DNA of 64,000 nt from an uncultured Francisellaceae bacterium (GTDB lineage: Bacteria; Pseudomonadota; Gammaproteobacteria; UBA6186; Azoamicaceae). The notes below the pieces were generated by a model. It had not been told where the DNA came from, made no database searches, and saw only the letters and a program-made list of their open reading frames with translations. The first letter of the stretch is position 1. Every line of letters begins with the position of its first letter. Below are positions 17,720 through 26,936 of this stretch, piece after piece. A program made the translations under genes and the position numbers. The stretch lies in assembly GCA_945956915.1 (NCBI GenBank), contig CAMFJH010000006.1, positions 40,352 through 104,351 on the forward strand. Reading direction: 5' to 3'.

Positions 17720-18928
17720 ATGTACATTCCATTACCTGAACGTGTAAAACGCATTAAACCATCCCCCACACTGGCGGTAACTGCGCGTGCTGCCGCTTTA
17801 AAAGCCTCGGGCTTAAACATTATTGGCTTGGGCGCTGGAGAACCGGATTTTGATACACCTTCACACATCAAAGCCGCAGCGATAAAAGCCATAGAACAAG
17901 GCTTTACCAAATATACGGCCGTAGAGGGTATCTTAAGTTTGCGCAAAGCGATTGTGCAAAAATTTTCTCATGATAACCAACTTCAATTTAATCCTGATCA
18001 AATTTTGGTTTCTTGCGGGGGCAAGCAAAGCTTTTTCAATTTATGTCAAGCATTATTGGGCCCTGGGGATGAAGTGATTATCCCTGCACCTTATTGGGTT
18101 TCTTATCCGGACATTGTACTATTAGCCGATGCTAAGCCTGTAATTATTCAGGCCGGTATAGAACAAGATTTTAAAATTACGCCGGAGCAACTGGAAAAAG
18201 CCATCACGCCTAAAACTAAATTATTTGTGATCAACAGTCCTTCTAATCCGACTGGCATTGCCTATACACGAGCAGAACTCAAAGCACTCGCGGATGTTTT
18301 AATCAAACACCCAAGTATTTTTATTGCTACTGACGATATGTATGAACACATCCTGTGGAGCAAAGAACCCTTCTGCAATATCCTCATGGTTTGTCCTGCC
18401 TTGTATGAACGCACCATTGTATTACATGGCGTTTCTAAAACCTATGCCATGACCGGATGGCGTATTGGATATGCCGCAGGACCCAAAGAATTAATAACTG
18501 CTATGAGCAATATTCAGGGGCAAAGCACCTCGAATCCCTGCTCTATTTCTCAAATGGCGGCTTTGGCTGCCTTAAGTGGTGATCAATCTTGTATACAGAC
18601 TATGCTAAAAGCTTTTAAAGAGCGTCATGATTTTGTAGTAACAGCCTTAAATGCAATACCTGGAATACAGTGTATGCAGGGCGATGGTACCTTCTATGCC
18701 TTTGCTAAAGTACAAGCAATTATTGATAAACTACAAGCACTGGGATTTAGTGAGATTAAAGATGATGCTGATTTTTCTGAATTCTTATTGCAAAAAGCAC
18801 AAGTGGCTGTAGTACCTGGCTCAGCTTTCGGTGCTTCAGGGTATATCCGGCTTTCATTTGCCACGGATTTGAACACTTTGAAAGAAGCTATGAAAAGACT
18901 TGAAATCTGTATTGGGGGAATTAGCTAA
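17720..18928 (+). CDS. Pyridoxal-phosphate aspartate/aromatic aminotransferase (class I)
   Basis: This 402-residue fold-type I aminotransferase probably interconverts aspartate + 2-oxoglutarate and oxaloacetate + glutamate. Signatures are GAGEPDFDTP at the N-terminus, NSPSNPTG, the PLP lysine in HGVSKTYAMTGWRIGY and the C-terminal RLSFA arginine. It matches the subgroup Ib AspC found in Alphaproteobacteria, Bacillus and many intracellular Gammaproteobacteria rather than E. coli AspC. AGGA lies upstream of the ATG. Together with mdh, glnA and alanine dehydrogenase it links amino acids to the TCA cycle. It could also act as a prephenate aminotransferase. Confidence 0.9.
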   Translation: MYIPLPERVKRIKPSPTLAVTARAAALKASGLNIIGLGAGEPDFDTPSHIKAAAIKAIEQGFTKYTAVEGILSLRKAIVQKFSHDNQLQFNPDQILVSCGGKQSFFNLCQALLGPGDEVIIPAPYWVSYPDIVLLADAKPVIIQAGIEQDFKITPEQLEKAITPKTKLFVINSPSNPTGIAYTRAELKALADVLIKHPSIFIATDDMYEHILWSKEPFCNILMVCPALYERTIVLHGVSKTYAMTGWRIGYAAGPKELITAMSNIQGQSTSNPCSISQMAALAALSGDQSCIQTMLKAFKERHDFVVTALNAIPGIQCMQGDGTFYAFAKVQAIIDKLQALGFSEIKDDADFSEFLLQKAQVAVVPGSAFGASGYIRLSFATDLNTLKEAMKRLEICIGGIS

Positions 18929-18957
18929 CTTATCAATGGGTTTTGTTATAAAAAAAT

Positions 18958-18986
18958 TTGACCAAGGCTATTATATTGTTTAAGAT
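18958..18986 (+). promoter_or_regulatory. Sigma-70 promoter of tRNA-Asn
   Basis: TTGACC (18958-18963) and TAAGAT (18981-18986) are separated by 17 bp and end 12 bases before the mature tRNA 5' end. This fits a strong stable-RNA promoter. Confidence 0.65.
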
Positions 18987-18998
18987 GCAATATATCTT

Positions 18999-19074
<76 letters not shown>

Positions 19075-19222
19075 CACTTTAATTACTTAAGCCCAGATAC
19101 CAAGTTTTTGATATTGCATACTAGTTCCCCTTAATTCAAGCAAGCAAATTAACTTTACATTTAGCAAAAATACTTGTATCCTATTGTTCAATAATTCTTT
19201 ATATAAAACTAGGAGAAAATAT

Positions 19223-21724
19223 ATGAGTTCTACTTATGAAGAAACCAAAACATCACTAGATCTATTAATTGCAAGTCGTGTAACTCGAATAGCACGATCT
19301 CCTGTTTTTAGTCTCATTAGAGATATTATGGCTAACCCTACAGATCTACTGTTTGCAGATCTTCAGCTTACCAACCCTGTGCTCATCGCTGGAAACTCTG
19401 CTTATTTATTGTATGTTCCCGATACTGTAGACCACACTCCAATCTTGGATACAGATTTATATGTATTAAAAGAACGCCATTTTAGAATCGATCAAGTATT
19501 TAAAACTAACACAAGCACACATCATGGTTTAACGCCTATTCATTATACTGAAACCTATCGTTTATTATCTGCCTTGGAAGATGACACTCAAGATATTGTA
19601 ATACATGTTTATCTCACCAAAACCGGATTATTCTTTTATATTGATTGTCCTATTTCTTTAAATAAAACACAAATTGATTGTCTTAAAGCGAATGTTGAGC
19701 GCTTTAAAAAAATCATTATTGATTTAATTGAAAAAAATGATAAAAGTTATTTAAAACAAAAAGCCATTGTCAAAAAAATTGAAGAAGAATTAAGTGCTTT
19801 AAGTCATTCTTTAAATACCGTAGAGCAACTTAAAGCTTATATTAAGAAAGCCAATATATTTATACAAGAAATTCGCATTTTAAACCAATATACCGAATCA
19901 GACGATCCCCGAGAATTTGTTACTCAAAATACTGTAGATGCATTAGAAAAAAGAATCCTTCATTATGAAGCTATTGCAAACAAATCGGAAACAGTAGAAT
20001 GTAATTTTGAAGAAGATAAAAAAGAAACATGTGAAACATCCCCTAGATATAAACTAGAAGATCCAATAAAGGATTTCATTCGAGAAACTGTAAAAACACT
20101 TACAAACAATCTTGAGGTGATTCCAGCATTAGTTGAAAAATATAAAAAAATGTGTCTGCGAGACCCTAATATTGAAGATATTATAACCGATTATTCATCA
20201 ATAGAAACTATTAGATATTATGAATTACTACTTTCTCTACCCAAAGGCATCAAAAATGAAGATGTAAGCAACATTACCACATTATCTAAAAAAATTGAAA
20301 CTGAAATAAAAATATTTGACACCTATATTTTAAATTGTCTGGCAATGTCCGCACGAGGTGGCAATCCACTTGTTTTTGAAAGCTTATTTACTTTATTTGA
20401 AAATCGTCTTCCAGAATCCTTTTATACAAAACTGCTTGAAGCGCTTATTAACTGTGCTCCGGGGATGAAAAAAAATAACATCATGACTGTTTGTGAATTC
20501 TTAAACACTTACTCTCTTCATTACAAGCAAGTACTTTTAAACATGTGCAACGAATCCATTTATGAAACGTCTGAAGATGAATTCGAAGGCACCTCTCTTT
20601 ACAAAACACAGGAAAAATCATTTTTTGATTGTATTTTTATTTCTCTATTATTTAAAATTTACCTTAAAGACGATTTTGACACCTTTAATATGTTGTTAAA
20701 GCAGGGAGCAAATTCAAATACTTGGGGACTAAAAAACAAAGAAAGCCATTTAAAAGTGAGATTTACTTTAATATATGCGATAGGATCCTATACATCTAAG
20801 AATTATGGCTGCTACATTGAAGCCCTTATAGCATGTGGGGCAAATCCCAATCTTAGAAACCATCAGTCCACCCTTATTCACAATTGTTCAAAAAAATTAC
20901 AGATATCCCTTACAGACAAAAAAATAAAACAACTCACGAATGGAAAGATGAGGGTAAAATCAGACGACACAGACGAGTTATCGGAATTGCTGGTTTTAGT
21001 AATTCAGTCCTGTCGTACACCGGTTGTTAGCTGCTTGCTTCCACCTACCAACATTCAAATTTTAACGATTGCACTCGCTGAAGTTTTCAATTCAAATTTA
21101 TTTAACAATCGGCTCTTGCCATCTAACAAACCTTTCGTTGAATATGCAAACAATCTTGAGATGGCCAATCAAATTTGTCCACCTCAAAGCACTTTAAGTG
21201 CTCAGCCTTTTATCGGATACTTATTTTACCCTGCACTCTCTCTTAACTCAGAAAAAAAAGAAATACAAGAAGCCTACACTGAGTATTTTAAATCTTTGCA
21301 CCAATGTCTGATGGAAAAGCTAAGTAACCCTAAACTCACTAAAACTGAATTTGATCAAGCATATAATGAATTATTTGACAAAGGTCGTTCGTATCAATAT
21401 GATAAAAATAATGAGAAATCACATCGTTTTTTTCAAAGTTGTGATTTTCTAATCACCTTGAAAGCTTCCTTATTACCTACTCTTAAAGAGAAAATAAGCT
21501 TTATGAAAGACTATATCCCTACACTGGGACCACATTTAGTGTCTACTTGCACTCTTCTCTATCAGAAACATAATATTCCTACTCATAAACCTTTTTTACT
21601 AGATTTAAGAAATCAGGCTTATCCTCAAAGCACGACTACTGTTATTTTATCATCTGTTCTGGATCCTGAAGAAAAAAAACTAAATCTTAAGATGAACGCT
21701 AAAAAACCAAATCCTAAAAAATAA
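19223..21724 (+). CDS. Large protein with nucleotidyltransferase-like N-terminus and ankyrin-like segment
   Basis: This 833-residue protein is not recognised as a whole. I start it at ATG 19223, which has AGGAGA 6 bases upstream; an upstream ATG at 19184 lacks a site. Residues 53-82 (IAGNSAYLLY then DTDLYVL) resemble the pol-beta-type nucleotidyltransferase pattern G-x-S...D-x-D, with D76 and D78. A long helical region follows (about 165-300). Residues about 490-570 contain ankyrin-like helices (FNMLLKQGANSNT, YIEALIACGANPNLRN). The C-terminus is basic (KKPNPKK). There is no signal peptide. It lies just after tRNA-Asn and probably is accessory and host-directed. The NTase assignment needs structural confirmation. 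Confidence 0.6.
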   Translation: MSSTYEETKTSLDLLIASRVTRIARSPVFSLIRDIMANPTDLLFADLQLTNPVLIAGNSAYLLYVPDTVDHTPILDTDLYVLKERHFRIDQVFKTNTSTHHGLTPIHYTETYRLLSALEDDTQDIVIHVYLTKTGLFFYIDCPISLNKTQIDCLKANVERFKKIIIDLIEKNDKSYLKQKAIVKKIEEELSALSHSLNTVEQLKAYIKKANIFIQEIRILNQYTESDDPREFVTQNTVDALEKRILHYEAIANKSETVECNFEEDKKETCETSPRYKLEDPIKDFIRETVKTLTNNLEVIPALVEKYKKMCLRDPNIEDIITDYSSIETIRYYELLLSLPKGIKNEDVSNITTLSKKIETEIKIFDTYILNCLAMSARGGNPLVFESLFTLFENRLPESFYTKLLEALINCAPGMKKNNIMTVCEFLNTYSLHYKQVLLNMCNESIYETSEDEFEGTSLYKTQEKSFFDCIFISLLFKIYLKDDFDTFNMLLKQGANSNTWGLKNKESHLKVRFTLIYAIGSYTSKNYGCYIEALIACGANPNLRNHQSTLIHNCSKKLQISLTDKKIKQLTNGKMRVKSDDTDELSELLVLVIQSCRTPVVSCLLPPTNIQILTIALAEVFNSNLFNNRLLPSNKPFVEYANNLEMANQICPPQSTLSAQPFIGYLFYPALSLNSEKKEIQEAYTEYFKSLHQCLMEKLSNPKLTKTEFDQAYNELFDKGRSYQYDKNNEKSHRFFQSCDFLITLKASLLPTLKEKISFMKDYIPTLGPHLVSTCTLLYQKHNIPTHKPFLLDLRNQAYPQSTTTVILSSVLDPEEKKLNLKMNAKKPNPKK

Positions 21725-21855
21725 CTTAAAATTAAGAGACAAATTAAGCAGAAGAGACTAATAACTCATATACTTAAAAACATCAAGAGATTATAATTCC
21801 TCTAATGCTTTTGAACGCCCCCCCTAGGGGCCTAAAAAGCAAAGATATCGCCTTT
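21725..21855. other. Convergent intergenic region with short hairpins
   Basis: This lies between convergent genes. CCCCTAGGGG at about 21820-21833 forms a GC-rich palindrome. TATCGC (21846-21851) with GCGATA (21859-21864) forms a small hairpin that overlaps the end of the frameshifted gene; on the minus strand it is followed by a T-rich stretch, a possible weak terminator. No gene is seen. Confidence 0.35.
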
Positions 21856-22075
21856 TTAGCGATAACCTGGGTAGCTTCTATAAGAAGAATGAGCAGGATT
21901 TATATTGTTGAGTTGTCCAGCTCTTTCTTTTTTCTTTGCTTCCCATGCACTTAGCCACCGAGGCTCTTCACATTTTTGCCGAATGCTTTTTAGCACTTCC
22001 TCGAACCGTGTATACGCCCGTTTCTTCTAGAATACCTTTATACACTGCAAAAGCTTGCATATCATAGAAAATCAT
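21856..22075 (-). pseudogene. Small gene coupled to the ATPase, apparently frameshifted
   Basis: The ATG at 22075 overlaps the ATPase stop as ATGA, typical of translational coupling. The first frame reads MIFYDMQAFAVYKGILEETGVY and then meets a stop after 36 codons. A single-base shift near 22008 moves into a frame that reads RFEEVLKSIRQKCEEPRWLS and ends AHSSYRSYPGYR at 21856-21858. Both halves have protein-like composition and together give about 74 residues. It is therefore a one-base-indel pseudogene, a sequencing error or, less likely, programmed frameshifting. The product family is not recognised; it may be a partner of the DUF234 ATPase. Confidence 0.55.
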
Positions 22076-23517
22076 AATAGTAAATCGGAGAAATTGATTA
22101 TTTTATAGAAATAGTCAGTTTCTTCTACTTCATTAGTCACACCATTCACATGTATTAGCACTGGCAAGCAAACAAAACCTTTCGGCAACTGCAAACTTGA
22201 AAGTTTAGTCCGCATTTCTTCCACAATTCCTAAGCCAATTTTATGAGTGGAGAATTTGATCTCACATGCAAATAATGTCTGATATTTCGTTTGAATCAAA
22301 TAATCAACTTGACATCCCGCCTGTCGAGAAGTTTTATTTTGAAAAAATGGATTATTTGAAAGAATTTCATCGGCTCTTAAGTTCAATTGGGTCCATATCT
22401 CAGCACGGTTGTTTAGAATCACATTCTCAAATTGCAAGCCCATCATCGATTCCCAGTTAGGAAGATTTGAGAGTGTTTTTGCTTGAAATTGATTACTCTG
22501 TATTTTAGTGAACTTTGGAGCAATATATTTAAAATAGAAGCGTAGATAATTATCTTTCAGCCGAAATTTACTTAGAGCAAGATCTTCACCTGATTTGATA
22601 GACCAAGTATAATCTCTACTAACAAACCCTGCCAAAGTCAAATCCTCTAAATATTCATGGAGTGAACCACTTTTATTATAACGAATTTCCTTCATGATTT
22701 CTGTACTGCTTTTTGGCCCTTGTGCTAAACTTTCAATAATTTTCCCACAAATAGTCTTTCTTCTTCCAAAAAGATCATTAAAAATATATTGAAATTCATT
22801 AACTAAAACACCATCTGGAACAAAACATAATTGCTTAATATTTTCTGCGGAGGATGATTTCGGATTTATTAATTCAATATACCAAGGAATACCTCCTGAT
22901 AAAGCTAAAAACATCAATTTTTCAAAAGCTGATTTTTTAAAGCCTACCGATTCTAACAATTGATTACAATCTTTTAAAGGTAACTCAGTTAAGGTAATTT
23001 TGAAAGCAATTCTTCCAAAAAATCCTGTGCTGCTTAAAATATTTTTTTCTATCCACGAAGAGACAGAACCACATAATATCAAAATAAGTTGGGAATTTTT
23101 TTTAAAATATAGCTCCCAAGCATTTTTTAGTTTACCTAAAAAATTTTCATCTTTTGATCCCATCCAAGAAATCTCATCTAATAAAATAATGACTCGACCT
23201 GATGTGCATTCTTTTGATAATAAAAAAAATAGATCTGTCCAATCCATAGCCTTTATGTTAGGCAATTCACTTTGTAATGATAATTGCTTTGAAAATTCAT
23301 CTCTCTGCATTTGAGCTGTGGTATTTTTTTTAGGAGGGAGCCCAGCAAAAGAAAAAAATTTCATCCCTTTTGCAAATTCTGTAATGAGTCGACTTTTTCC
23401 AATACGTCTACGGCCACGTATTACAACTAGGCTTGCAGTTTTTTTATCCAATAAATTTTTTAGAGATTTTAACTCAGTTGCTCGGCCAACAAAAGGGGCA
23501 TCAATGATGGTTTGCAT
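22072..23517 (-). CDS. AAA-type ATPase of the ATPase_2/DUF234 family (second copy)
   Basis: This 481-residue paralogue of the protein at 186-1649 has Walker A GRRRIGKS (35-42), Walker B ILLDEISWM (D114, E115), a winged-helix-like middle (SSTEIMKEIRY) and a C-terminal PD-(D/E)XK-like signature (D405, E419-x-K421). The two copies have identical spacing of these residues but clearly different sequences, so they are old paralogues or separate acquisitions. GGAG lies before the ATG. Three spaced repeats lie directly upstream and a coupled small gene directly downstream. Roles proposed for such proteins are uncertain; the nuclease-like fold may be non-catalytic. Confidence 0.82.
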   Translation of the reverse strand: MQTIIDAPFVGRATELKSLKNLLDKKTASLVVIRGRRRIGKSRLITEFAKGMKFFSFAGLPPKKNTTAQMQRDEFSKQLSLQSELPNIKAMDWTDLFFLLSKECTSGRVIILLDEISWMGSKDENFLGKLKNAWELYFKKNSQLILILCGSVSSWIEKNILSSTGFFGRIAFKITLTELPLKDCNQLLESVGFKKSAFEKLMFLALSGGIPWYIELINPKSSSAENIKQLCFVPDGVLVNEFQYIFNDLFGRRKTICGKIIESLAQGPKSSTEIMKEIRYNKSGSLHEYLEDLTLAGFVSRDYTWSIKSGEDLALSKFRLKDNYLRFYFKYIAPKFTKIQSNQFQAKTLSNLPNWESMMGLQFENVILNNRAEIWTQLNLRADEILSNNPFFQNKTSRQAGCQVDYLIQTKYQTLFACEIKFSTHKIGLGIVEEMRTKLSSLQLPKGFVCLPVLIHVNGVTNEVEETDYFYKIINFSDLLL

Positions 23518-23533
23518 AAGGGCTCCATTACTC

Positions 23534-23661
23534 TATCTTGCACTGTAATGCATTATATCAATATAGTGCAAAATAAATCAAAATATTATCTTGCACTATA
23601 ATGCATTTTCTCATTACAGCGCAAAATAATACTCGATTATTATCTTGCACCAAAAGGCATT
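23534..23661. repeat. Three direct repeats spaced 53-54 bp, upstream of the ATPase
   Basis: TATCTTGCACTGTAATGCATT (here split as TATCTTGCAC + TGTAATGCATT) at 23534, a near-identical copy at 23587 (TATCTTGCAC + TATAATGCATT) and a diverged one at 23641 (TATCTTGCAC + CAAAAGGCATT). The first two are also followed by inverted half-sites (AGTGCAA at about 23565, GCGCAA at about 23629). The spacing is about five helical turns. On the minus strand they yield TTGCAC/TTGCGC-N18-TACAGT/TATAGT promoter-like pairs reading into the ATPase gene. Operators or tandem promoters are likely roles. Confidence 0.65.
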
Positions 23662-23691
23662 TTTTTATTAATTAAGGCTAAATACGTGTAT

Positions 23692-24570
23692 TTAATTTAG
23701 ATTATCCAATACTTCTTTCACTTTTTTACCTATATTAGCTGGAGAGCGAACTGTATATACACCTGCTTCTTCTAAGGCTTTAAACTTCTCAGCGGCAGTT
23801 CCCTTTCCGCCTGCAATAATAGCCCCTGCATGCCCCATACGCTTTCCAGGAGGGGCTGTCACACCCGCAATATAAGAGACAACCGGTTTAGTAACATGCG
23901 CTTTAATAAACGCAGCTGCTTCTTCTTCAGCACTGCCCCCAATTTCACCCACCATAATGATGGCTGCTGTATCGGGATCTTTTTGGAATAAAGTCAGCGC
24001 ATCAATAAAAGTCATACCCGGAATAGGATCACCCCCAATCCCAATGCAAGTACTTTGCCCCAAGCCTAAGTCAGTTGTTTGTTTCACAGCTTCATAGGTA
24101 AGCGTGCCTGAACGTGAAACAATACCAATACGACCTGGCAAATGAATTGAGCCTGGCATGATCCCAATTTTACATTGACCCGGGGTAATAATACCTGGAC
24201 AATTCGGACCAATTAACCGGGCTTTTTTGCCTTTTAAATAATGCTTCACTTGCAGCATATCCAAGGTAGGCATGCCTTCAGTAATACACACAATAAGCCC
24301 TATACCAGCATCCACGGCTTCTACGATTGAATCTTTACAAAAAGGTGCTGGCACATAAATAACGGTAGCATCAGCGCCTGTGGCTTTGACTGCTTCAGAA
24401 ACTGTGTCGAATACGGGTAAGCCTAAGTGCTTTTGTCCTCCCTTACCAGGTGTTACACCCCCTACCATTTTCGTGCCATAGGCAATGGCTTGCTCTGAAT
24501 GGAGGGTTCCCTGTTGACCCGTAAAGCCTTGGCAAATCACTTTGGTATTTTTATCAACTAGAATACTCAT
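23692..24570 (-). CDS. sucD: Succinyl-CoA synthetase alpha subunit
   Basis: SucD (292 residues) binds CoA and carries the phospho-histidine in the reaction succinyl-CoA + NDP + Pi to succinate + CoA + NTP. It has an N-terminal CoA-binding Rossmann domain ([16 protein letters not shown]), SRSGTLTYE and the active-site histidine in [14 protein letters not shown]. Its ATG overlaps the sucC stop (ATGA). It is the last gene of the TCA block on this strand. Confidence 0.98.
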   Translation of the reverse strand: MSILVDKNTKVICQGFTGQQGTLHSEQAIAYGTKMVGGVTPGKGGQKHLGLPVFDTVSEAVKATGADATVIYVPAPFCKDSIVEAVDAGIGLIVCITEGMPTLDMLQVKHYLKGKKARLIGPNCPGIITPGQCKIGIMPGSIHLPGRIGIVSRSGTLTYEAVKQTTDLGLGQSTCIGIGGDPIPGMTFIDALTLFQKDPDTAAIIMVGEIGGSAEEEAAAFIKAHVTKPVVSYIAGVTAPPGKRMGHAGAIIAGGKGTAAEKFKALEEAGVYTVRSPANIGKKVKEVLDNLN

Positions 24571-25736
24571 CTTGTACCCCTGGATGCTTTCACCACTTGT
24601 TCTGCAGCATCGGTTAAGGAAGAGGCTGCAATGATATTTAATCCACTTTCACGCAGGATTTTACCAGCAAGCTCTGCATTATTACCTTCTAACCTCACCA
24701 CCACAGGTACTTGGATACCGACTTCTGCAACGGCACTGATAATCCCTTCCGCGATTAAATCACAACGCACAATACCCCCAAAAATATTCACTAATACGCT
24801 TTTAACATGGGAATCCGATAAAATAATTTTAAAGGCTTCTCTCACACGCTCAGCTGTCGCACCACCCCCTACATCTAAAAAATTAGCTGGCATGCCTCCA
24901 TGTAATTTTATTAAATCCATAGTCGCCATTGCCAAGCCTGCACCATTGACCATGCAACCTATTTCACCATCCAATGCAATATAATTCAATTCCCATTCGC
25001 GTGCGATGATTTCTCTTTTATCTTCTTGCGAAATATCACGCATGTTTCGCAACTTAGGCTGTCGGTATAAAGCATTATCATCAATGTTGATTTTGCCATC
25101 CAGGCAAATTAAATTACCCGCCTTGGTTAATACCAAAGGGTTGATTTCTAATAAACTTAAATCATAATGGATAAATAATTTTTCTAATGCGATCATAATA
25201 CTCGTTAATTGCTTGGTCTGTTGATTGTTTAATCCTAATTGAACCGCCAAATCCCGACATTGATAAGCCATAACGCCTAATAAGGGGTCCACTTGAATTT
25301 TTAATATTTTTTCAGGCTTATCATGAGCCACTTGCTCGATATCTACCCCCCCTTCAGTAGAAGCCATAAAAACTAAAGATTGTGTAGAACGATCAATGAC
25401 CGCACCCAAATACAGTTCTCTATCGATTTCACAGGTTTCTTCTATCAATAAGGCATTGACAGGCTGTCCTTTGCTATCGGTTTGAGGCGTCACTAAATGC
25501 GAATGTAATAATGCACGTGCTGCGTCTAACAAAGCTTCTTTTGAATTAACCACTCGCACACCACCGCCTTTACCACGACCTCCTGCATGAACTTGCGCTT
25601 TGACTACCCAACTTTTTCCATTTAAGACATCAGGAGCCACCAAAGCTTCGTCTACTGAAAAAGCGCTAACCCCCCTAGGAACAGGTAAGTTGTGTTCTGC
25701 AAATAATGATTTCGCCTGATATTCATGAATATTCAT
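24567..25736 (-). CDS. sucC: Succinyl-CoA synthetase beta subunit
   Basis: This ATP-grasp subunit (389 residues) determines nucleotide specificity and binds succinate. The sequence starts [20 protein letters not shown], followed by [22 protein letters not shown] and the [13 protein letters not shown] phosphate/succinate loop. It lies 2 bp from sucB and overlaps sucD by 4 bp, so sucBCD translation is tightly linked. Confidence 0.98.
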   Translation of the reverse strand: MNIHEYQAKSLFAEHNLPVPRGVSAFSVDEALVAPDVLNGKSWVVKAQVHAGGRGKGGGVRVVNSKEALLDAARALLHSHLVTPQTDSKGQPVNALLIEETCEIDRELYLGAVIDRSTQSLVFMASTEGGVDIEQVAHDKPEKILKIQVDPLLGVMAYQCRDLAVQLGLNNQQTKQLTSIMIALEKLFIHYDLSLLEINPLVLTKAGNLICLDGKINIDDNALYRQPKLRNMRDISQEDKREIIAREWELNYIALDGEIGCMVNGAGLAMATMDLIKLHGGMPANFLDVGGGATAERVREAFKIILSDSHVKSVLVNIFGGIVRCDLIAEGIISAVAEVGIQVPVVVRLEGNNAELAGKILRESGLNIIAASSLTDAAEQVVKASRGTR

Positions 25737-25738
25737 GT

Positions 25739-26920
25739 TTAAATTCCCAATACTAAACGTGCAGGATCTTCTAAGATTTCCTTGATCGTTAATAAAAATC
25801 CTACGGATTCAGAGCCATCAATTAAACGATGGTCATAAGATAATGCAACATACATCATAGGCCTAATCACAACAACACCATTTTCTACAATGGGTCTTTG
25901 TTCAATTTTATGCATACCTAAAATACCCGATTGTGGTGGATTTAAAATAGGTGTTGCCATTAAAGAACCAAATACACCCCCATTGGAAATGGTAAAGGTA
26001 CCCCCTGTTAATTCTTCTAAAGATAAATGTCCTTCTTTGGCTTTTTTACCAAAACCACTGATTTGTTTTTCGATATCAGCCATCGTTAAATTTTCTGCAT
26101 TACGAATAATGGGTACCACCAAACCTCGAGGCGAAGAAACGGCAATGCCAATATCATAAAAATCATGGTATACGATATCTGTACTCTCTATCGAAGCATT
26201 GACCATTGGATAGCGTTTTAAAGCTTCTACGGTGGCCTTTACAAAAAATGACATAAATCCTAAGCGTGTGCCCTGTTTTTTTTCAAACAATTCTTTGTAT
26301 TTTTGTCTTAACTCTATCACCGCATGCATATTAATTTCATTAAAAGTTGTTAAAATAGCAGCCGTTTGTTGCGCTTGAACCAATCTTTCGGCAACACGCG
26401 CTCTTAATCGACTCATGGGTACCCGTCTTTCCATACGAAGTGAACCACTAGACACTACTGGGGTCAGCGGTATTTCTTTAGTCGTGTGAATAGGAGGCGC
26501 TTGTGTTGGAACAGGTGGCGGACTAAAATTAGAGACTTGGGCGATTGGCGCACCTTCTGCCATTTTACGTCTAGCAGAGGGTGAATTGGCATTGCTTTGT
26601 GTAAGAGGTTGTTCTTGTTTCTGCTGATTTTCTTGTTTTGGTGCTTGTATAGCATTACTGAGATCACTTGCTTTAAAGATTGCAATCACTTCTTGTGCTT
26701 TTACAACCGATCCTTCAGGTTTTAAAATGGTTTCTAAGTTACCATCAAAAGGTGCAACCACTTCTAAGACTACTTTATCGGTTTCTATATCTACTATTTT
26801 ATCATCTCGCTTTACCTGCTCGCTTGCTTTTTTATACCAGGTAGCAATGGTTGCATCTTGAACCGATTCTGGTAATACCGGTACTTTTATTTCCTGAGTT
26901 TTTGGAGTGTTTGTTGCCAT
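25739..26920 (-). CDS. sucB: Dihydrolipoyllysine succinyltransferase (E2o) with shortened E3-binding region
   Basis: SucB is the core of the 2-oxoglutarate dehydrogenase complex. It has one lipoyl domain (K49 in ETDKVVLEV), a linker and a C-terminal acyltransferase domain with SYDHRLIDG (H364, D368). The peripheral subunit-binding domain, which holds E3 (Lpd), normally has about 35 residues ending in GxxGRITKEDV. Here only [17 protein letters not shown] (113-129) remains, followed by a Pro-rich stretch. E3 docking is therefore probably weak or different. The total length is 393, slightly under the usual 400-410. Confidence 0.95.
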   Translation of the reverse strand: MATNTPKTQEIKVPVLPESVQDATIATWYKKASEQVKRDDKIVDIETDKVVLEVVAPFDGNLETILKPEGSVVKAQEVIAIFKASDLSNAIQAPKQENQQKQEQPLTQSNANSPSARRKMAEGAPIAQVSNFSPPPVPTQAPPIHTTKEIPLTPVVSSGSLRMERRVPMSRLRARVAERLVQAQQTAAILTTFNEINMHAVIELRQKYKELFEKKQGTRLGFMSFFVKATVEALKRYPMVNASIESTDIVYHDFYDIGIAVSSPRGLVVPIIRNAENLTMADIEKQISGFGKKAKEGHLSLEELTGGTFTISNGGVFGSLMATPILNPPQSGILGMHKIEQRPIVENGVVVIRPMMYVALSYDHRLIDGSESVGFLLTIKEILEDPARLVLGI

Positions 26921-26936
26921 AAAATTACCTACCTTA

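Noticed and set aside
23534..23661. Short CRISPR-like array
   Set aside because: Only three copies, the third diverged, and no cas genes nearby; an operator/promoter role fits better.
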